Shown: positions 19,976 to 27,863, counted from the first letter of the stretch. The stretch is DNA of 64,000 bases from SCUS01 sp966211675 (GCA_966211675.1 CBIHPK010000001.1:124001-188000), one strand, 5' to 3'. A program made the numbers and translations. The notes: a model not told the origin generated them from the sequence alone.

Positions 19976-20713
19976 ATGGCCCGCACCAAGCCCCCCGCCG
20001 CGAAGAAGCCCGCTCCCGCGAAGAAGCCCTCCGTCACCAGGAAACCCGCTCCCGCGCAGAGCCCCGACGCGATGACGACCACCGGGAAGGGGAGCCTCGC
20101 CGACGCGGCGCGGGCCGCGCTCGAGGCGGCGCGCGGGGCCTACCGGGACACGTCGCGGGGGATGTACGAGCTCGGCCAGGCGCTCGCGGTGCTGCAGCGC
20201 CCGGGCATGAGCGAGGCCGCGGGGCACGCGGGCTTCGAGGCGCTGTGCGCGGCGGAGTTCGAGCTGCACCCGCAGACCGTCGACCGGCTGGTGCGCGCGG
20301 TGGCCCACGTCTCCGAGGAGCTCTTCACCACGCTCGGGCCCAAGCGGGTCAACGCCCTGCTCGACCTCGCGACGGTGACCGAGGCAGACGACGCGGCAGC
20401 GATCCTGACCGGCGAGGTGGTGCGGCTCTGGAGCGGCGGGCCGAAGGTGGACCTGGCGAAGGTCCCGACGGCGAAGATCATCGAGCACACGAAGATCGTG
20501 CGGGCGAGGGCGCTCGCGCTGGGCGAGTCGACCCCGGAGCCGCGCACCGCGACGACGGCCGAGCTCGAGGCGGCGGAGGCGGCCACGAAGCGGCTGCACC
20601 ACATGGGCATCGCGGCGACGGTGACGGTGCGCGCGACGAAGCCCGGGTCGCCGCCGGAGTTCGACATCCTCGGGCTCGATCGGTCCGAGCTCGAGCGCGT
20701 CACCAAGGCCTGA
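19976..20713 (+). CDS. Helical protein with lysine/proline/alanine-rich, histone H1-like N-terminal tail
   Basis: 245 residues. Residues 1-35 are almost entirely Lys, Pro, Ala and Thr with repeated KKPAPAKK units, like the disordered tails of bacterial H1-like proteins. The remainder (about 40-245) is predicted helical and has no motif I recognise; it includes a KRVNALLDLATV segment and an Ala/Glu-rich stretch near 190. The tail suggests nucleic-acid or polyanion binding, but that is inference. It begins 56 bp after the Omp85 stop and ends 23 bp before the convergent guaB, so it may be transcribed from the tamB operon or on its own. Confidence 0.75.
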   Translation: MARTKPPAAKKPAPAKKPSVTRKPAPAQSPDAMTTTGKGSLADAARAALEAARGAYRDTSRGMYELGQALAVLQRPGMSEAAGHAGFEALCAAEFELHPQTVDRLVRAVAHVSEELFTTLGPKRVNALLDLATVTEADDAAAILTGEVVRLWSGGPKVDLAKVPTAKIIEHTKIVRARALALGESTPEPRTATTAELEAAEAATKRLHHMGIAATVTVRATKPGSPPEFDILGLDRSELERVTKA

Positions 20714-20736
20714 GGGACCTCACCGCGCGCGGCGGG

Positions 20737-22206
20737 TCACTCGGCCTTGCGGTAGTTCGGGGCCTCCTCGGTGATGATCACGTCGTGCACGTGGCTCTCC
20801 CGGAGCCCGAGCGCCGTGGCCTTCACGAAGCGGGCGCGGGTCTGCATCTCCGCGACGGTGCGGCACCCGGTGTAGCCCATGGAGGAGCGCAGGCCCCCGA
20901 TGAGCTGGTACACGTTGGACGACAGGCTCCCGCGGTAGGGCACGCGGCCCTCGATGCCCTCCGGGACCAGCTTCTCGTCCGCCGCGCCGGCCTGGCCGTA
21001 GCGGTCCTTGGAGCCCTTTCGCATGGCGCCCATGGAGCCCATGCCCCGGTACATCTTGTACGAGCGGCCCTGGTAGAGGACGAGGTCGCCGGGGGCCTCG
21101 TCGGTGCCCGCGAAGAGCCCGCCGATCATCACCACGTCGGCGCCCGCCGCGACCGCCTTGGCGAGGTCGCCGGAATACTTCACCCCGCCGTCGGCGATCA
21201 CCGGGATGCCCCGACGCCGCGCCACGCGGGCGCAGTCCGAGATGGCCGTGATCTGCGGGACGCCCACCCCCGCCACCATCCGCGTGGTGCAGATCGAGCC
21301 CGGCCCGATGCCGACCTTGATGGCGTCGGCGCCGGCGTCCATCAGCGCCTCGGCGGCCTCCGGGGTCGCGATGTTCCCGGCCAGCACCGGCAGCTCCGGG
21401 TACTGGCTCTTGATCGCCCGCACGGCGTCGAGCACGCCCTTGGAGTGGCCGTGCGCGGTGTCCACCACGATGACGTCGACGCCCGCGTCGACGAGGCGCC
21501 GCACCCGCTCGTCGCGGTCGCCGCCGGGGCCCACCGCGGCGGCCACGCGGAGCCTGCCGCGGGAGTCCTTCGCGGCGCCGGGGAAGCGCTCTGCCTGGAA
21601 GAGGTCGCGCACGGTGATGAGCCCGGCGAGGGTGCCCCGCTCCGGGTCGACCACCAGCAGCTTCTCGATGCGGTGCTTGTGCAGCAGCGCCCGCGCCTCG
21701 TCGGCGGTCACCGTCGCCGGGACCGTCACCAGCCGCTCCCTCGGGGTCATGGCCTGCGAGACGGCCTGGTCGAGGTTGGTCTCGAAGCGGATGTCCCTCG
21801 ACGTGAGGATGCCCACCGGGAGGCCGCCCTCCACCACCGGGAGGCCGGAGATGTTGTGGCGCTTCATCAGCGCGACCGCGTCGCGGAGGCTGTCGCGAGG
21901 GCCCACCGTGAGCGGGTCGACCACGATGCCCGACTCGGCGCGCTTCACCTGCTCGACCTCGCGGGCCTGATCCTCCGGGGTGAGGTTCTTGTGGATGACG
22001 CCGAGGCCGCCCTCGCGCGCCATGGTGATGGCGGTGCGCGCCTCGGTGACCGAGTCCATCGCCGACGAGATCAACGGGATGCCCAGCTCGATGCCGCGAC
22101 AAAGCCGGGTGCGGGTGTCGACGTCCTTGGGCAGCACCTCGCTGTACGCGGGCACCAGGAGCACGTCGTCGAAGGTCAGGGCCTCGCGCAGCGGTTCTTC
22201 CAGCAT
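20737..22206 (-). CDS. guaB: Inosine-5'-monophosphate dehydrogenase
   Basis: 489 residues, the normal bacterial length. It catalyses IMP + NAD+ to XMP, the first committed step of GMP synthesis, in the cytoplasm. The TIM barrel is interrupted by two CBS domains (about 95-205). Catalytic features are visible: GPGSICTTR with the nucleophilic Cys near residue 304, the IADGG phosphate-binding strand, and YRGMGSMGAM before the flap. The ATG at 22206 is supported by AAGGAG 5 nt upstream and by standard N-terminal homology; the longer open frame to 22404 is not coding in character. gmk, another guanine-nucleotide gene, lies at 45.8 kb but is not linked. Confidence 0.97.
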   Translation of the reverse strand: MLEEPLREALTFDDVLLVPAYSEVLPKDVDTRTRLCRGIELGIPLISSAMDSVTEARTAITMAREGGLGVIHKNLTPEDQAREVEQVKRAESGIVVDPLTVGPRDSLRDAVALMKRHNISGLPVVEGGLPVGILTSRDIRFETNLDQAVSQAMTPRERLVTVPATVTADEARALLHKHRIEKLLVVDPERGTLAGLITVRDLFQAERFPGAAKDSRGRLRVAAAVGPGGDRDERVRRLVDAGVDVIVVDTAHGHSKGVLDAVRAIKSQYPELPVLAGNIATPEAAEALMDAGADAIKVGIGPGSICTTRMVAGVGVPQITAISDCARVARRRGIPVIADGGVKYSGDLAKAVAAGADVVMIGGLFAGTDEAPGDLVLYQGRSYKMYRGMGSMGAMRKGSKDRYGQAGAADEKLVPEGIEGRVPYRGSLSSNVYQLIGGLRSSMGYTGCRTVAEMQTRARFVKATALGLRESHVHDVIITEEAPNYRKAE

Positions 22207-22210
22207 GGAT

Positions 22211-22240
22211 TCTCCTTCGGGTTCCCCCTCTCGAAGGGGG
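22211..22240 (-). promoter_or_regulatory. guaB leader: hairpin followed by a strong ribosome-binding site
   Basis: On the minus strand a 6-bp stem, CCCCCT with AGGGGG (22224-22240, 5-nt loop), stands just upstream of AAGGAGA (22211-22217), 4 nt before the guaB ATG. The hairpin is close enough to affect ribosome access or to be a remnant of an attenuator. No purine riboswitch core was recognised in the remaining leader (22241-22429), which also separates guaB from the divergent lipoprotein gene. Confidence 0.4.
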
Positions 22241-22429
22241 GGCATCAGGTAGCGCGCCTGAGAGAGCGGCGCGAGGCAGGGCATGCATTCCGCGGCGTGT
22301 CGTTCATGACGGGCCGCAGCCGAGCCGTTGGAAAAGTTACGCCGTCCTGATAGTAGGCCGTGAGTTTCGTGCGATAGTTCGCCCGGTCGCTCAACCCCCC
22401 CCACTTTCCGCCCTCAGGGTGCCGACACC

Positions 22430-22981
22430 ATGCAACGTTCCAGCTTCCTCCGTGCGCTCTCCCTCTGTCTCGGTGTGCTCGTCGGCTGTGGCGCCGACGA
22501 CCCCTCCATGGCGTTTCCGGAAGATGACGCGGCGGTTGGCGACGATGGGGCGGTCGTCGAGATGGACGCGGGCGAGCTCCCGTCCTTCGACGTTCCGGGC
22601 ATCGACCGCGGCAACCCCTCCTTCGACGTGGGCGTCGATCGCGGCGGCCCGGTCGACACCGGCAGCAGCACCGACCGCGGCACCACCCCCGTCGACAACG
22701 GCGTGGTCTCCACCGACCATGGCTCTCCCGTCGCGTGCCCCTCCTCGTGCGGCAGCGACGTCGACTGCAACCCCTGTCGCACCTCCAGCGATCCGGACTC
22801 GGTGCGCTACTGCTGCCTGAGCGGCCTCTGCATCTCCATGACGGGCGTGTGCCCCTCCGGTATGCCGATGGGCGGCCCTGACGGCGGCGGCAGCGCGGGC
22901 GGCGACGGCGGCGCGGACGGCGGCCTCCCCGGCGCGGACGCGGGCGGCGGCACCGACGCCAGCGGCGGCGGCCCGGGCTGA
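22430..22981 (+). CDS. Small Asp/Gly-rich lipoprotein with a Cys cluster
   Basis: 183 residues. The N-terminus is a lipoprotein signal with lipobox LVGC (Cys at about 20). An Asp/Thr/Gly-rich, probably disordered linker (21-95) leads to a Cys-rich core (about 97-146) holding eight Cys, including paired CPSSC and YCCLSGLC motifs, likely a small disulfide-bonded module. The last 37 residues are almost pure Gly/Asp/Ala. No family is recognised. Its linker composition matches the other lipoproteins of this window. The stop lies within a palindrome shared with the convergent gene. Confidence 0.7.
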   Translation: MQRSSFLRALSLCLGVLVGCGADDPSMAFPEDDAAVGDDGAVVEMDAGELPSFDVPGIDRGNPSFDVGVDRGGPVDTGSSTDRGTTPVDNGVVSTDHGSPVACPSSCGSDVDCNPCRTSSDPDSVRYCCLSGLCISMTGVCPSGMPMGGPDGGGSAGGDGGADGGLPGADAGGGTDASGGGPG

Positions 22982-22993
22982 TCCGCCGATCAG
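22978..22993. terminator. Palindrome carrying the stop codons of two convergent genes
   Basis: CTGATC and GATCAG form a perfect 6-bp stem with a 4-nt CGCC loop. The TGA in each arm is the stop codon of one convergent gene (22979-22981 plus, 22990-22992 minus). It could act as a small two-way terminator, though it has no T-tract. Confidence 0.4.
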
Positions 22994-24681
22994 AGCGGCG
23001 GGGGCACCCGTAGCTCCGTCGGCATTCGCGACATCGTCACCCGCAGCATCCTCCCTCCCAACAACACCCACCACGCATAGGCGTCGACGTCGGCCGTCAG
23101 GTCGAGGCGAAGCTCCGTGGGGTAGCCCTGTCGCGTCCCGGTCACCGTGAGCGTCATCGCCGGGGTGACCACCCGGTCGCCCACGGACATCGGCGACGCC
23201 CGGTAGGCCGTGAGCGCGAGCGGCTCGACGAGCGCTCCCCCGTCCGTTCGGAGCAGCAGCGTGCGGGCGTCGACGCGCACCAGCGCGAAGGGGTGACCCG
23301 TCGCGGTGAGCACCCGGAGACAACCGGAGGGCCGAGCGCCGGCCTCGCGCCAGATCATCGGAGGGTAGTGGAGCGCCTCCAGGTCGATGGCCCCGAGGAG
23401 CACGTCGCAGCGCGAGGAGGGGGTGACCTCCGGGGCCGCGCGGGTGATGGCGTCGCGGGTGCGGGCGAAGAGCGCCGAGAGCGAGCGCACGTCCGCGTGG
23501 GTCTTCCAGGGGAGCAGCGCGAGGTGGACGATCAGCAGCGGGAGCGAGAGCGCGACGGCGGCGGGCGTGGCGGGCGCGGGCATACCCCATCGGGTAAAGG
23601 GCGCGGCGCAGAGCACGGCCAGCAGGGCGGCGACGCCGGGAGCGCTGGGCAGCAGGAGCCTCGGGAGCGGCGGCGCGGCGAGCACCGGGAGCAGGGCGAG
23701 GGCGGCGCCGAGGGGCCAGGCGAGGGCGGGCGAGCGGAGGGCGGCGGGCCAGCGGCGGAGCGTGAGGGCGAGGGCGAGGGCGAGCAGCGAGGCCCCGAGG
23801 AGCGTGGCGGCGGCGGAGGCGGGGAGGATGGCGCCGTGGTGGTCGGGGCCGGTGGACTGTCCGAAGAGGGCGGCGCCGGCGAGCGCGAGGGCGCGGCCTG
23901 GGGACTGCGAGAGCCACTGCGCGGGAGCTCTCAGCGGGTCGAGGTACTGGGAGTTGGCGGCGCCGTAGTGGAGAGCGCGGGCGACGAGCATCGGGGAGAG
24001 CGCGGCGAGGGAGAGGGTCGCGACGAGCCGGGCGGGCGCCGGGCGGCGGAGGGCGAAGACGACGGCGTAGCCCAGCATCGGGAGCGCGTACTCGCCGGAG
24101 AGGGCGGCGAGCAGGAGGGCGGCGTGGGCGAGCGCGACGCGGCCGCGCAGGAGCGCGGAGAGCGAGAGCAGGCCGAGGAGGACGGCGAGCAGGGCGTTCT
24201 GGTTGGCGACCCAGAGGAGGGGGAGCGTGGCCGCGGGGCTGAGCGCGAGCAGGGCCGTGGCGAGCCAGGCGGCGGGGCGGGGGAGCGTGGCGCGGAAGAG
24301 GTCTGCGGCCACGAGGACGAGGGCGGCGAAGAGGAGGGCGGAGACGGCGTGCGCGAGGCGGTGGCCGCCGAAGGTGAGCTGCGCGGCGAGCGCGAGGCTG
24401 GAGAGCGGGCGGAACATCGCGATGGCGAAGCGGTCGTCGGTCCACCAGGGGAGCAGGCCGTCGGCGCGCAGGGCGGGGGCCTCGCCGAGGCGGACGAAGG
24501 CGAAGAGGTCCCACGGGGCGCGGTGCAGGGGGAAGGTCCCGCGGAGCATGGCGAGCTGCGCGTGGTCGTCCTGGACGGGCGGAGAGCGCAGGGCGTCGAG
24601 GCGGATCGCGAGGCCGAGGATCGCGAGCGCGAGGGCGCGGCCGTGGTCGCGCCAGGGCGACGACGGGGCCGCGTCGGTCAC
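22990..24681 (-). CDS. Polytopic membrane glycosyltransferase, GT-C-like
   Basis: 563 residues from a GTG at 24681 overlapping the UbiA stop (GTGA). About eleven hydrophobic segments occupy residues about 10-420. The first extracytoplasmic loop has PPVQDDHAQ (about residues 34-42); an acidic pair there is typical of GT-C glycosyltransferases that use polyprenyl-phosphate sugars. The C-terminal 150 residues are soluble and beta-rich, probably periplasmic. The coupling to a UbiA-type prenyltransferase fits a polyprenyl-linked sugar pathway. It might instead be an unrelated membrane protein of the same size; the GT-C call rests on topology and the DD pair. Confidence 0.6.
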   Translation of the reverse strand: MTDAAPSSPWRDHGRALALAILGLAIRLDALRSPPVQDDHAQLAMLRGTFPLHRAPWDLFAFVRLGEAPALRADGLLPWWTDDRFAIAMFRPLSSLALAAQLTFGGHRLAHAVSALLFAALVLVAADLFRATLPRPAAWLATALLALSPAATLPLLWVANQNALLAVLLGLLSLSALLRGRVALAHAALLLAALSGEYALPMLGYAVVFALRRPAPARLVATLSLAALSPMLVARALHYGAANSQYLDPLRAPAQWLSQSPGRALALAGAALFGQSTGPDHHGAILPASAAATLLGASLLALALALTLRRWPAALRSPALAWPLGAALALLPVLAAPPLPRLLLPSAPGVAALLAVLCAAPFTRWGMPAPATPAAVALSLPLLIVHLALLPWKTHADVRSLSALFARTRDAITRAAPEVTPSSRCDVLLGAIDLEALHYPPMIWREAGARPSGCLRVLTATGHPFALVRVDARTLLLRTDGGALVEPLALTAYRASPMSVGDRVVTPAMTLTVTGTRQGYPTELRLDLTADVDAYAWWVLLGGRMLRVTMSRMPTELRVPPPL

Positions 24682-25550
24682 GGGTGCGGCGCCCAGCGGA
24701 GCAGCGCGAGGAGCGCGAGCCAGGTGAGGCCGAAGAGGGCGCGGAGGCGGTCCCAGGAGGCGTTGGCGCGCTCCGGGTCGAAGGGGACGAGGGCCCCGAG
24801 CGCGAGCGCCGCCCCGACCGGGTGCAGCAGCACGGCGGCGTACACGGCGGCCGCGACGATGAGCGATCGGGCGATGACCGCGGTGGCGCGCGGCCCGAGG
24901 ACCACGGCGGTCGTGCGGACGTGCGCGGCGCGGTCCGAGGGCTCGTCGCGCAGCACCTGCACGGCCTCGGTGACCATGGAGAGCAGCCCGAGCAGCCCGG
25001 CGTAGCGCCAGCCCACCGCGCTCCCGACGGGGAAGCCCACCATCGCCATGGAGAGCCCCCACGCGGCCATGGCCACGAGGTCGAGGCCGGGCTGGTGCTT
25101 GAGCACGCGGGAGTAGACGACGATCACGACGATGTTGACGAGCGCCGTGAGCAGCAGGCCCGTGGAGTGGAGCGCCCCCCACGCGACGAGCCCGAGGGCG
25201 AGGGCGCCGACGGTGGCCCAGGCGGCGGCGATGTGCTCGGCGAGGAAGCGGGTGCGCTCGCTGTCGCGGCCGGGCGCGCGGAGGTCGATGCCGACGTCGA
25301 AGCAGTCGTTGACCAGGTAGACGAAGAGGTTGAGCAGGGCGCCGAAGCCGGCCCGGGAGGCGAGGTCCGTGGGCCCGAGCCCGAGGGCGACGGCGAGCGT
25401 GAGGCTGGTGACGAGGTTGCCCATCTCGCGCTTGCGGAGGCGGTAGATCGCGACATCCGCGGCGATTCGCCAGGCGACGCGGACGGCAGCGATGACCTCG
25501 TTCACGGCGCCGCGGAGGCTCGCACGACGCGGGGGGCGATGACCAGACAT
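24678..25550 (-). CDS. UbiA-family prenyltransferase
   Basis: 290 residues. Seven to eight hydrophobic segments are visible. The first Asp-rich motif is intact as NDxxDxxxD (Asn81, Asp82, Asp85, Asp89), followed by an Arg-rich RDSERTRFL segment. The second motif is likely RDEPSDRAAH (about residue 195), which follows the DxxxD pattern. UbiA enzymes transfer a polyprenyl chain, usually with Mg2+, to quinone precursors, haem, or a phosphoribosyl/phosphate acceptor. With a GT-C-like gene coupled behind it, a polyprenyl-phosphate sugar role resembling the decaprenylphosphoryl-ribose pathway is a reasonable guess, but the substrate cannot be read from sequence. Confidence 0.8.
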   Translation of the reverse strand: MSGHRPPRRASLRGAVNEVIAAVRVAWRIAADVAIYRLRKREMGNLVTSLTLAVALGLGPTDLASRAGFGALLNLFVYLVNDCFDVGIDLRAPGRDSERTRFLAEHIAAAWATVGALALGLVAWGALHSTGLLLTALVNIVVIVVYSRVLKHQPGLDLVAMAAWGLSMAMVGFPVGSAVGWRYAGLLGLLSMVTEAVQVLRDEPSDRAAHVRTTAVVLGPRATAVIARSLIVAAAVYAAVLLHPVGAALALGALVPFDPERANASWDRLRALFGLTWLALLALLRWAPHP

Positions 25551-25622
25551 CGGCGCCCGGCGGGGGTGCGAGCCCGCGCTTTCCAAACGCCCGCGCTCGC
25601 GCCACGATGTCGCACCGACCCG

Positions 25623-26639
25623 ATGAACATGGCCCTGCCGATGTACCGTGAGCCGACCTCTGCCGTGACGGTGGAGCGCGCCTCGGCGCGGCTCGTCCGC
25701 ATCTCGCTCACCGACCGCTGCGACATGGCCTGCGTGTACTGCCGCCCCGCCGGGCGAGGCGCCTACCTGCCGGCGGAGGAGCGGCTCTCGGTCGCCGAGT
25801 GGGAGTCGGTGCTGCGGGGCCTGCGCGCGGAGGGCGTGCGCCGGGTGCGCATCACCGGGGGCGAGCCGCTGATGCACCGCGACGTGGTCGAGGTGGTCCG
25901 GCGCGTGGCGGCGCTCGACATGGACGACCTCGCCATGACCACCAACGCGTCGCGGCTGGAGGCGCTGGCGGGCCCGCTTCGGGCGGCGGGGTTGCAGCGG
26001 GTGACCGTGTCCATCGACTCGCTCGACCCCGCGCGCTTCGCGGCCATCACGCGCGGGGGGGAGCTCGGGGCGGTGCTGGCGGGCCTCGACGCGGCGCTGG
26101 CGCAGGGCTTCGACGAGGTGAAGACCAACACCGTGGTGCTGCGGGGCCTCAACGACGACGAGCTCCCGGCGCTGGTGCGCTGGGCGTGGTCGCTGGGGGT
26201 GACGCCGCGCTTCATCGAGGTGATGGGCGTGGGCGAGGGCGGCAACATCTGGCGCGAGCGACTGGTGTCCCGCGACGAGATGATCGAGCGGCTCGGCGGG
26301 CTGGTGGCGGCGGGCGACGGGGCGCGCGACGACGACCGCGGCCCGGCGAGGTACCTGAGCGCGGCGGACGGGAGCGGGCGTCGCGTGGGCTTCATCACCG
26401 GCTCGACGGACACGTACTGCGCGGGCTGCGACCGGCTGCGGGTGACGAGCGAGGGCACCGTGCGGCCCTGCCTCGCGACCAACGACGGGGTGGAGCTTAC
26501 CGAGGAGGGTAAGGCCGGGGTCCCCGGCGCGGTGGCGGCGACGCTGCGCGAGGCGTGGGCGCAGAAGCCCGACGCGAGCTGGAAGGGCTGCACGGAGGTC
26601 ACGGCCCGCGCGGTGTCGATGCTCAAGACGGGCGGTTGA
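25623..26639 (+). CDS. moaA: GTP 3',8-cyclase (molybdenum cofactor biosynthesis protein A)
   Basis: 338 residues. A radical-SAM enzyme that starts molybdopterin synthesis by converting GTP to 3',8-cyclo-GTP. The SAM cluster motif CX3CX2C is present (Cys33, Cys37, Cys40), and the second, substrate-binding cluster CX2CX13C is at Cys266, Cys269 and Cys283. RITGGEP and the C-terminal Gly-Gly needed for activity are both present. The ATG at 25623 is the first plausible start after the divergent UbiA gene. xdhC follows after 6 bp, giving a small molybdenum-cofactor operon; moaC, moaD and moaE are not in the window. Confidence 0.96.
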   Translation: MNMALPMYREPTSAVTVERASARLVRISLTDRCDMACVYCRPAGRGAYLPAEERLSVAEWESVLRGLRAEGVRRVRITGGEPLMHRDVVEVVRRVAALDMDDLAMTTNASRLEALAGPLRAAGLQRVTVSIDSLDPARFAAITRGGELGAVLAGLDAALAQGFDEVKTNTVVLRGLNDDELPALVRWAWSLGVTPRFIEVMGVGEGGNIWRERLVSRDEMIERLGGLVAAGDGARDDDRGPARYLSAADGSGRRVGFITGSTDTYCAGCDRLRVTSEGTVRPCLATNDGVELTEEGKAGVPGAVAATLREAWAQKPDASWKGCTEVTARAVSMLKTGG

Positions 26640-26645
26640 GCGACG

Positions 26646-27461
26646 GTGGAGGCGGTCGACGAGGCGCTCGCGGTGCCCGTGGGCATGGGCGTGGCGGGGG
26701 TGCTACGGCGCGTGGCCGAGGCGGCGGAGCAGGGCCGCGCGGTGGCGCTGGCGACGGTGATCGGGCGGCACGGGAGCACGCCGTCGACGCCGGGGCAGAA
26801 GCTGGCGCGCGCGGCCGAGGGGTGCTTCGGGACCGTGGGCGGAGGGGCGGTGGAGGCCGCGGTGCTGCGCTCGCTGGAGGAGGCCTTCGCGAGGGCGCAG
26901 CGGGGTGAGGGCCAGGCGAGGGTGGAGACCTTCCGGCTGGGTGCGGGGCTGGGGATGTGCTGCGGCGGGAGCGTGGACGTGCTGATCGAGGCGATGGCGG
27001 CGCAGTGGCCGGTGGGGGTGGTGGGCGCGGGGCACGTGGCGGGGGCGCTGGTTCCGCTGCTGGTGGGCCTCGGGTTCGCGGTGACGGTGGTGGACTCGCG
27101 CGAGGCCTACGCCGTGGAGGAGCGCTTCCCGGGGGCGAGGGTGCTCTGGGGCGATCCGGGGGAGCTGGCGGAGGCGCTCCCGAGGAGGGGCGCGGTGCTG
27201 GCGATGACGCACGACCACCAGCGGGACCAGGACGCCGTCGAGTGGGCGCTGCGCGAGGGCTACGCGTACGTCGGGGCCGTGGGGAGCCGCGCGAAGGCGG
27301 CGCGCACGGCGGCGAGGCTGGAGGCGAGGGGCTTCAGCGAGGCCGACCGGGCGAGGGTGAACATACCGCTCGGGGTAAAGATCGGGGCGCGCTCCCCGGC
27401 GGAGATCGCGGTGTCGATCGCGGCGGCGCTGGTGGCGTGGAGGACGGGCGCGGAGGGCTGA
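26646..27461 (+). CDS. xdhC: XdhC/CoxI-family molybdenum cofactor insertion protein
   Basis: 271 residues starting with GTG 6 bp after moaA. The N-terminal XdhC_CoxI domain has GSTPSTPGQK and the GMCCGGSVDVLIE motif, whose Cys pair is implicated in binding molybdenum cofactor. The C-terminal Rossmann-like half (about 125-271) contains VGAGHVAGAL and MTHDHQRD, standard for XdhC_C. The protein protects the cofactor and carries it, after sulfuration, to a xanthine-dehydrogenase-family enzyme; no such enzyme gene is in the window. Adjacency to moaA supports the call. Confidence 0.93.
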   Translation: MEAVDEALAVPVGMGVAGVLRRVAEAAEQGRAVALATVIGRHGSTPSTPGQKLARAAEGCFGTVGGGAVEAAVLRSLEEAFARAQRGEGQARVETFRLGAGLGMCCGGSVDVLIEAMAAQWPVGVVGAGHVAGALVPLLVGLGFAVTVVDSREAYAVEERFPGARVLWGDPGELAEALPRRGAVLAMTHDHQRDQDAVEWALREGYAYVGAVGSRAKAARTAARLEARGFSEADRARVNIPLGVKIGARSPAEIAVSIAAALVAWRTGAEG

Positions 27462-27466
27462 GGCGG

Positions 27467-27679
27467 TCAGTCGCGGCCGCGACCGTGGCCGTTGCCATTG
27501 CCGTGACCCCGTTCGCCCGTCTGGCCGGGGGGGCCTCCGTGGGGATGGCCGCGGTAGTACCCGTTGCCGTTGCCCTGGCCCTGGTAGTACCCGCGGTCGC
27601 TCCGCACCAGGCAGCCCGAGAGGGCGAGCGACGAGGCGAGCACCGAGAGAAGCAGGGCGAGTCGGAGGAGTACGGTCAT
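27467..27679 (-). CDS. Small Gly/Asn/His-rich lipoprotein
   Basis: 70 residues. The first 22 form a lipoprotein signal ending in LSGC (Cys23). The mature part is about 48 residues, nearly all Gly, Asn, His, Arg and Tyr, with repeated GNGNG and GHGR units, so it is probably disordered and could bind metal through its His. It converges on xdhC with a 5-bp gap, where the two stops lie in a short CTGA/TCAG palindrome. No family is recognised. The lipobox and its placement make it more likely real than a shadow frame. Confidence 0.6.
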   Translation of the reverse strand: MTVLLRLALLLSVLASSLALSGCLVRSDRGYYQGQGNGNGYYRGHPHGGPPGQTGERGHGNGNGHGRGRD

Positions 27680-27747
27680 GCCGTCACCTTACGGAGCGAG
27701 CACGCGACGGTCCATCGCACAGGCACCGCGCGTCACCTACGCCGTGC

Positions 27748-27753
27748 TAGAAG
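27748..27753 (+). promoter_or_regulatory. Possible extended -10 promoter for the tRNA-like locus
   Basis: TAGAAG preceded by TG at the correct one-nucleotide spacing resembles an extended -10 element. Transcription would begin near 27760, exactly at the first hairpin of the structured leader. There is no good -35 word, so this is weak. Confidence 0.25.
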
Positions 27754-27761
27754 AGGAGTCC

Positions 27762-27787
27762 TGGCGCCGTCGAGGGACGGCGCGCCA
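27762..27787 (+). other. Hairpin immediately 5' of the tRNA-like element
   Basis: GCGCCGTC (27764-27771) pairs perfectly with GACGGCGC (27776-27783) around a GAGG tetraloop; TG/CA pairs at 62-63 and 86-87 extend it past a 2-nt bulge. It ends at the base before the tRNA-like acceptor arm. There is no T-tract, so it is probably part of the RNA rather than a terminator of the leftward gene. Confidence 0.55.
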
Positions 27788-27859
27788 CAGCGTGTAGTTC
27801 AGCAGTAGAACGCCAGGCTTGAGACCTGGAGGGAGCAGGGGCGGCACCTGCCACGCTGG
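27788..27859 (+). ncRNA. tRNA-like RNA, atypical cloverleaf (anticodon position UGA)
   Basis: A full cloverleaf folds with 21 Watson-Crick pairs and no mismatch: acceptor 7 bp (27788-27794 with 27852-27858), T-A at positions 8-9, D-stem 4 bp (27797-27800 / 27808-27811) with a 7-nt loop, G26, anticodon stem 5 bp (27813-27817 / 27825-27829) with loop CTTGAGA, 5-nt variable loop, T-stem 5 bp (27835-27839 / 27847-27851) with a 7-nt loop, and G at the discriminator. Conserved U8, A14, R15, A21, R26, U33, R37 and the G53-C61 pair are kept. It departs from real tRNAs: the D-loop lacks G18G19, the T-loop is GGCGGCA without TTC, CCA is not encoded, and a UGA anticodon lacks the long variable arm of tRNA-Ser. 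It is probably a tRNA mimic rather than a translating tRNA. Confidence 0.7.
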
Positions 27860-27863
27860 CTGA

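Noticed and set aside
27788..27859. Calling this a normal tRNA-Ser(UGA) gene or selC
   Set aside because: The variable loop is only 5 nt, whereas tRNA-Ser and tRNA-Sec have long variable arms; the D-loop lacks GG and the T-loop lacks TTC. The anticodon for Sec would be UCA, not UGA.
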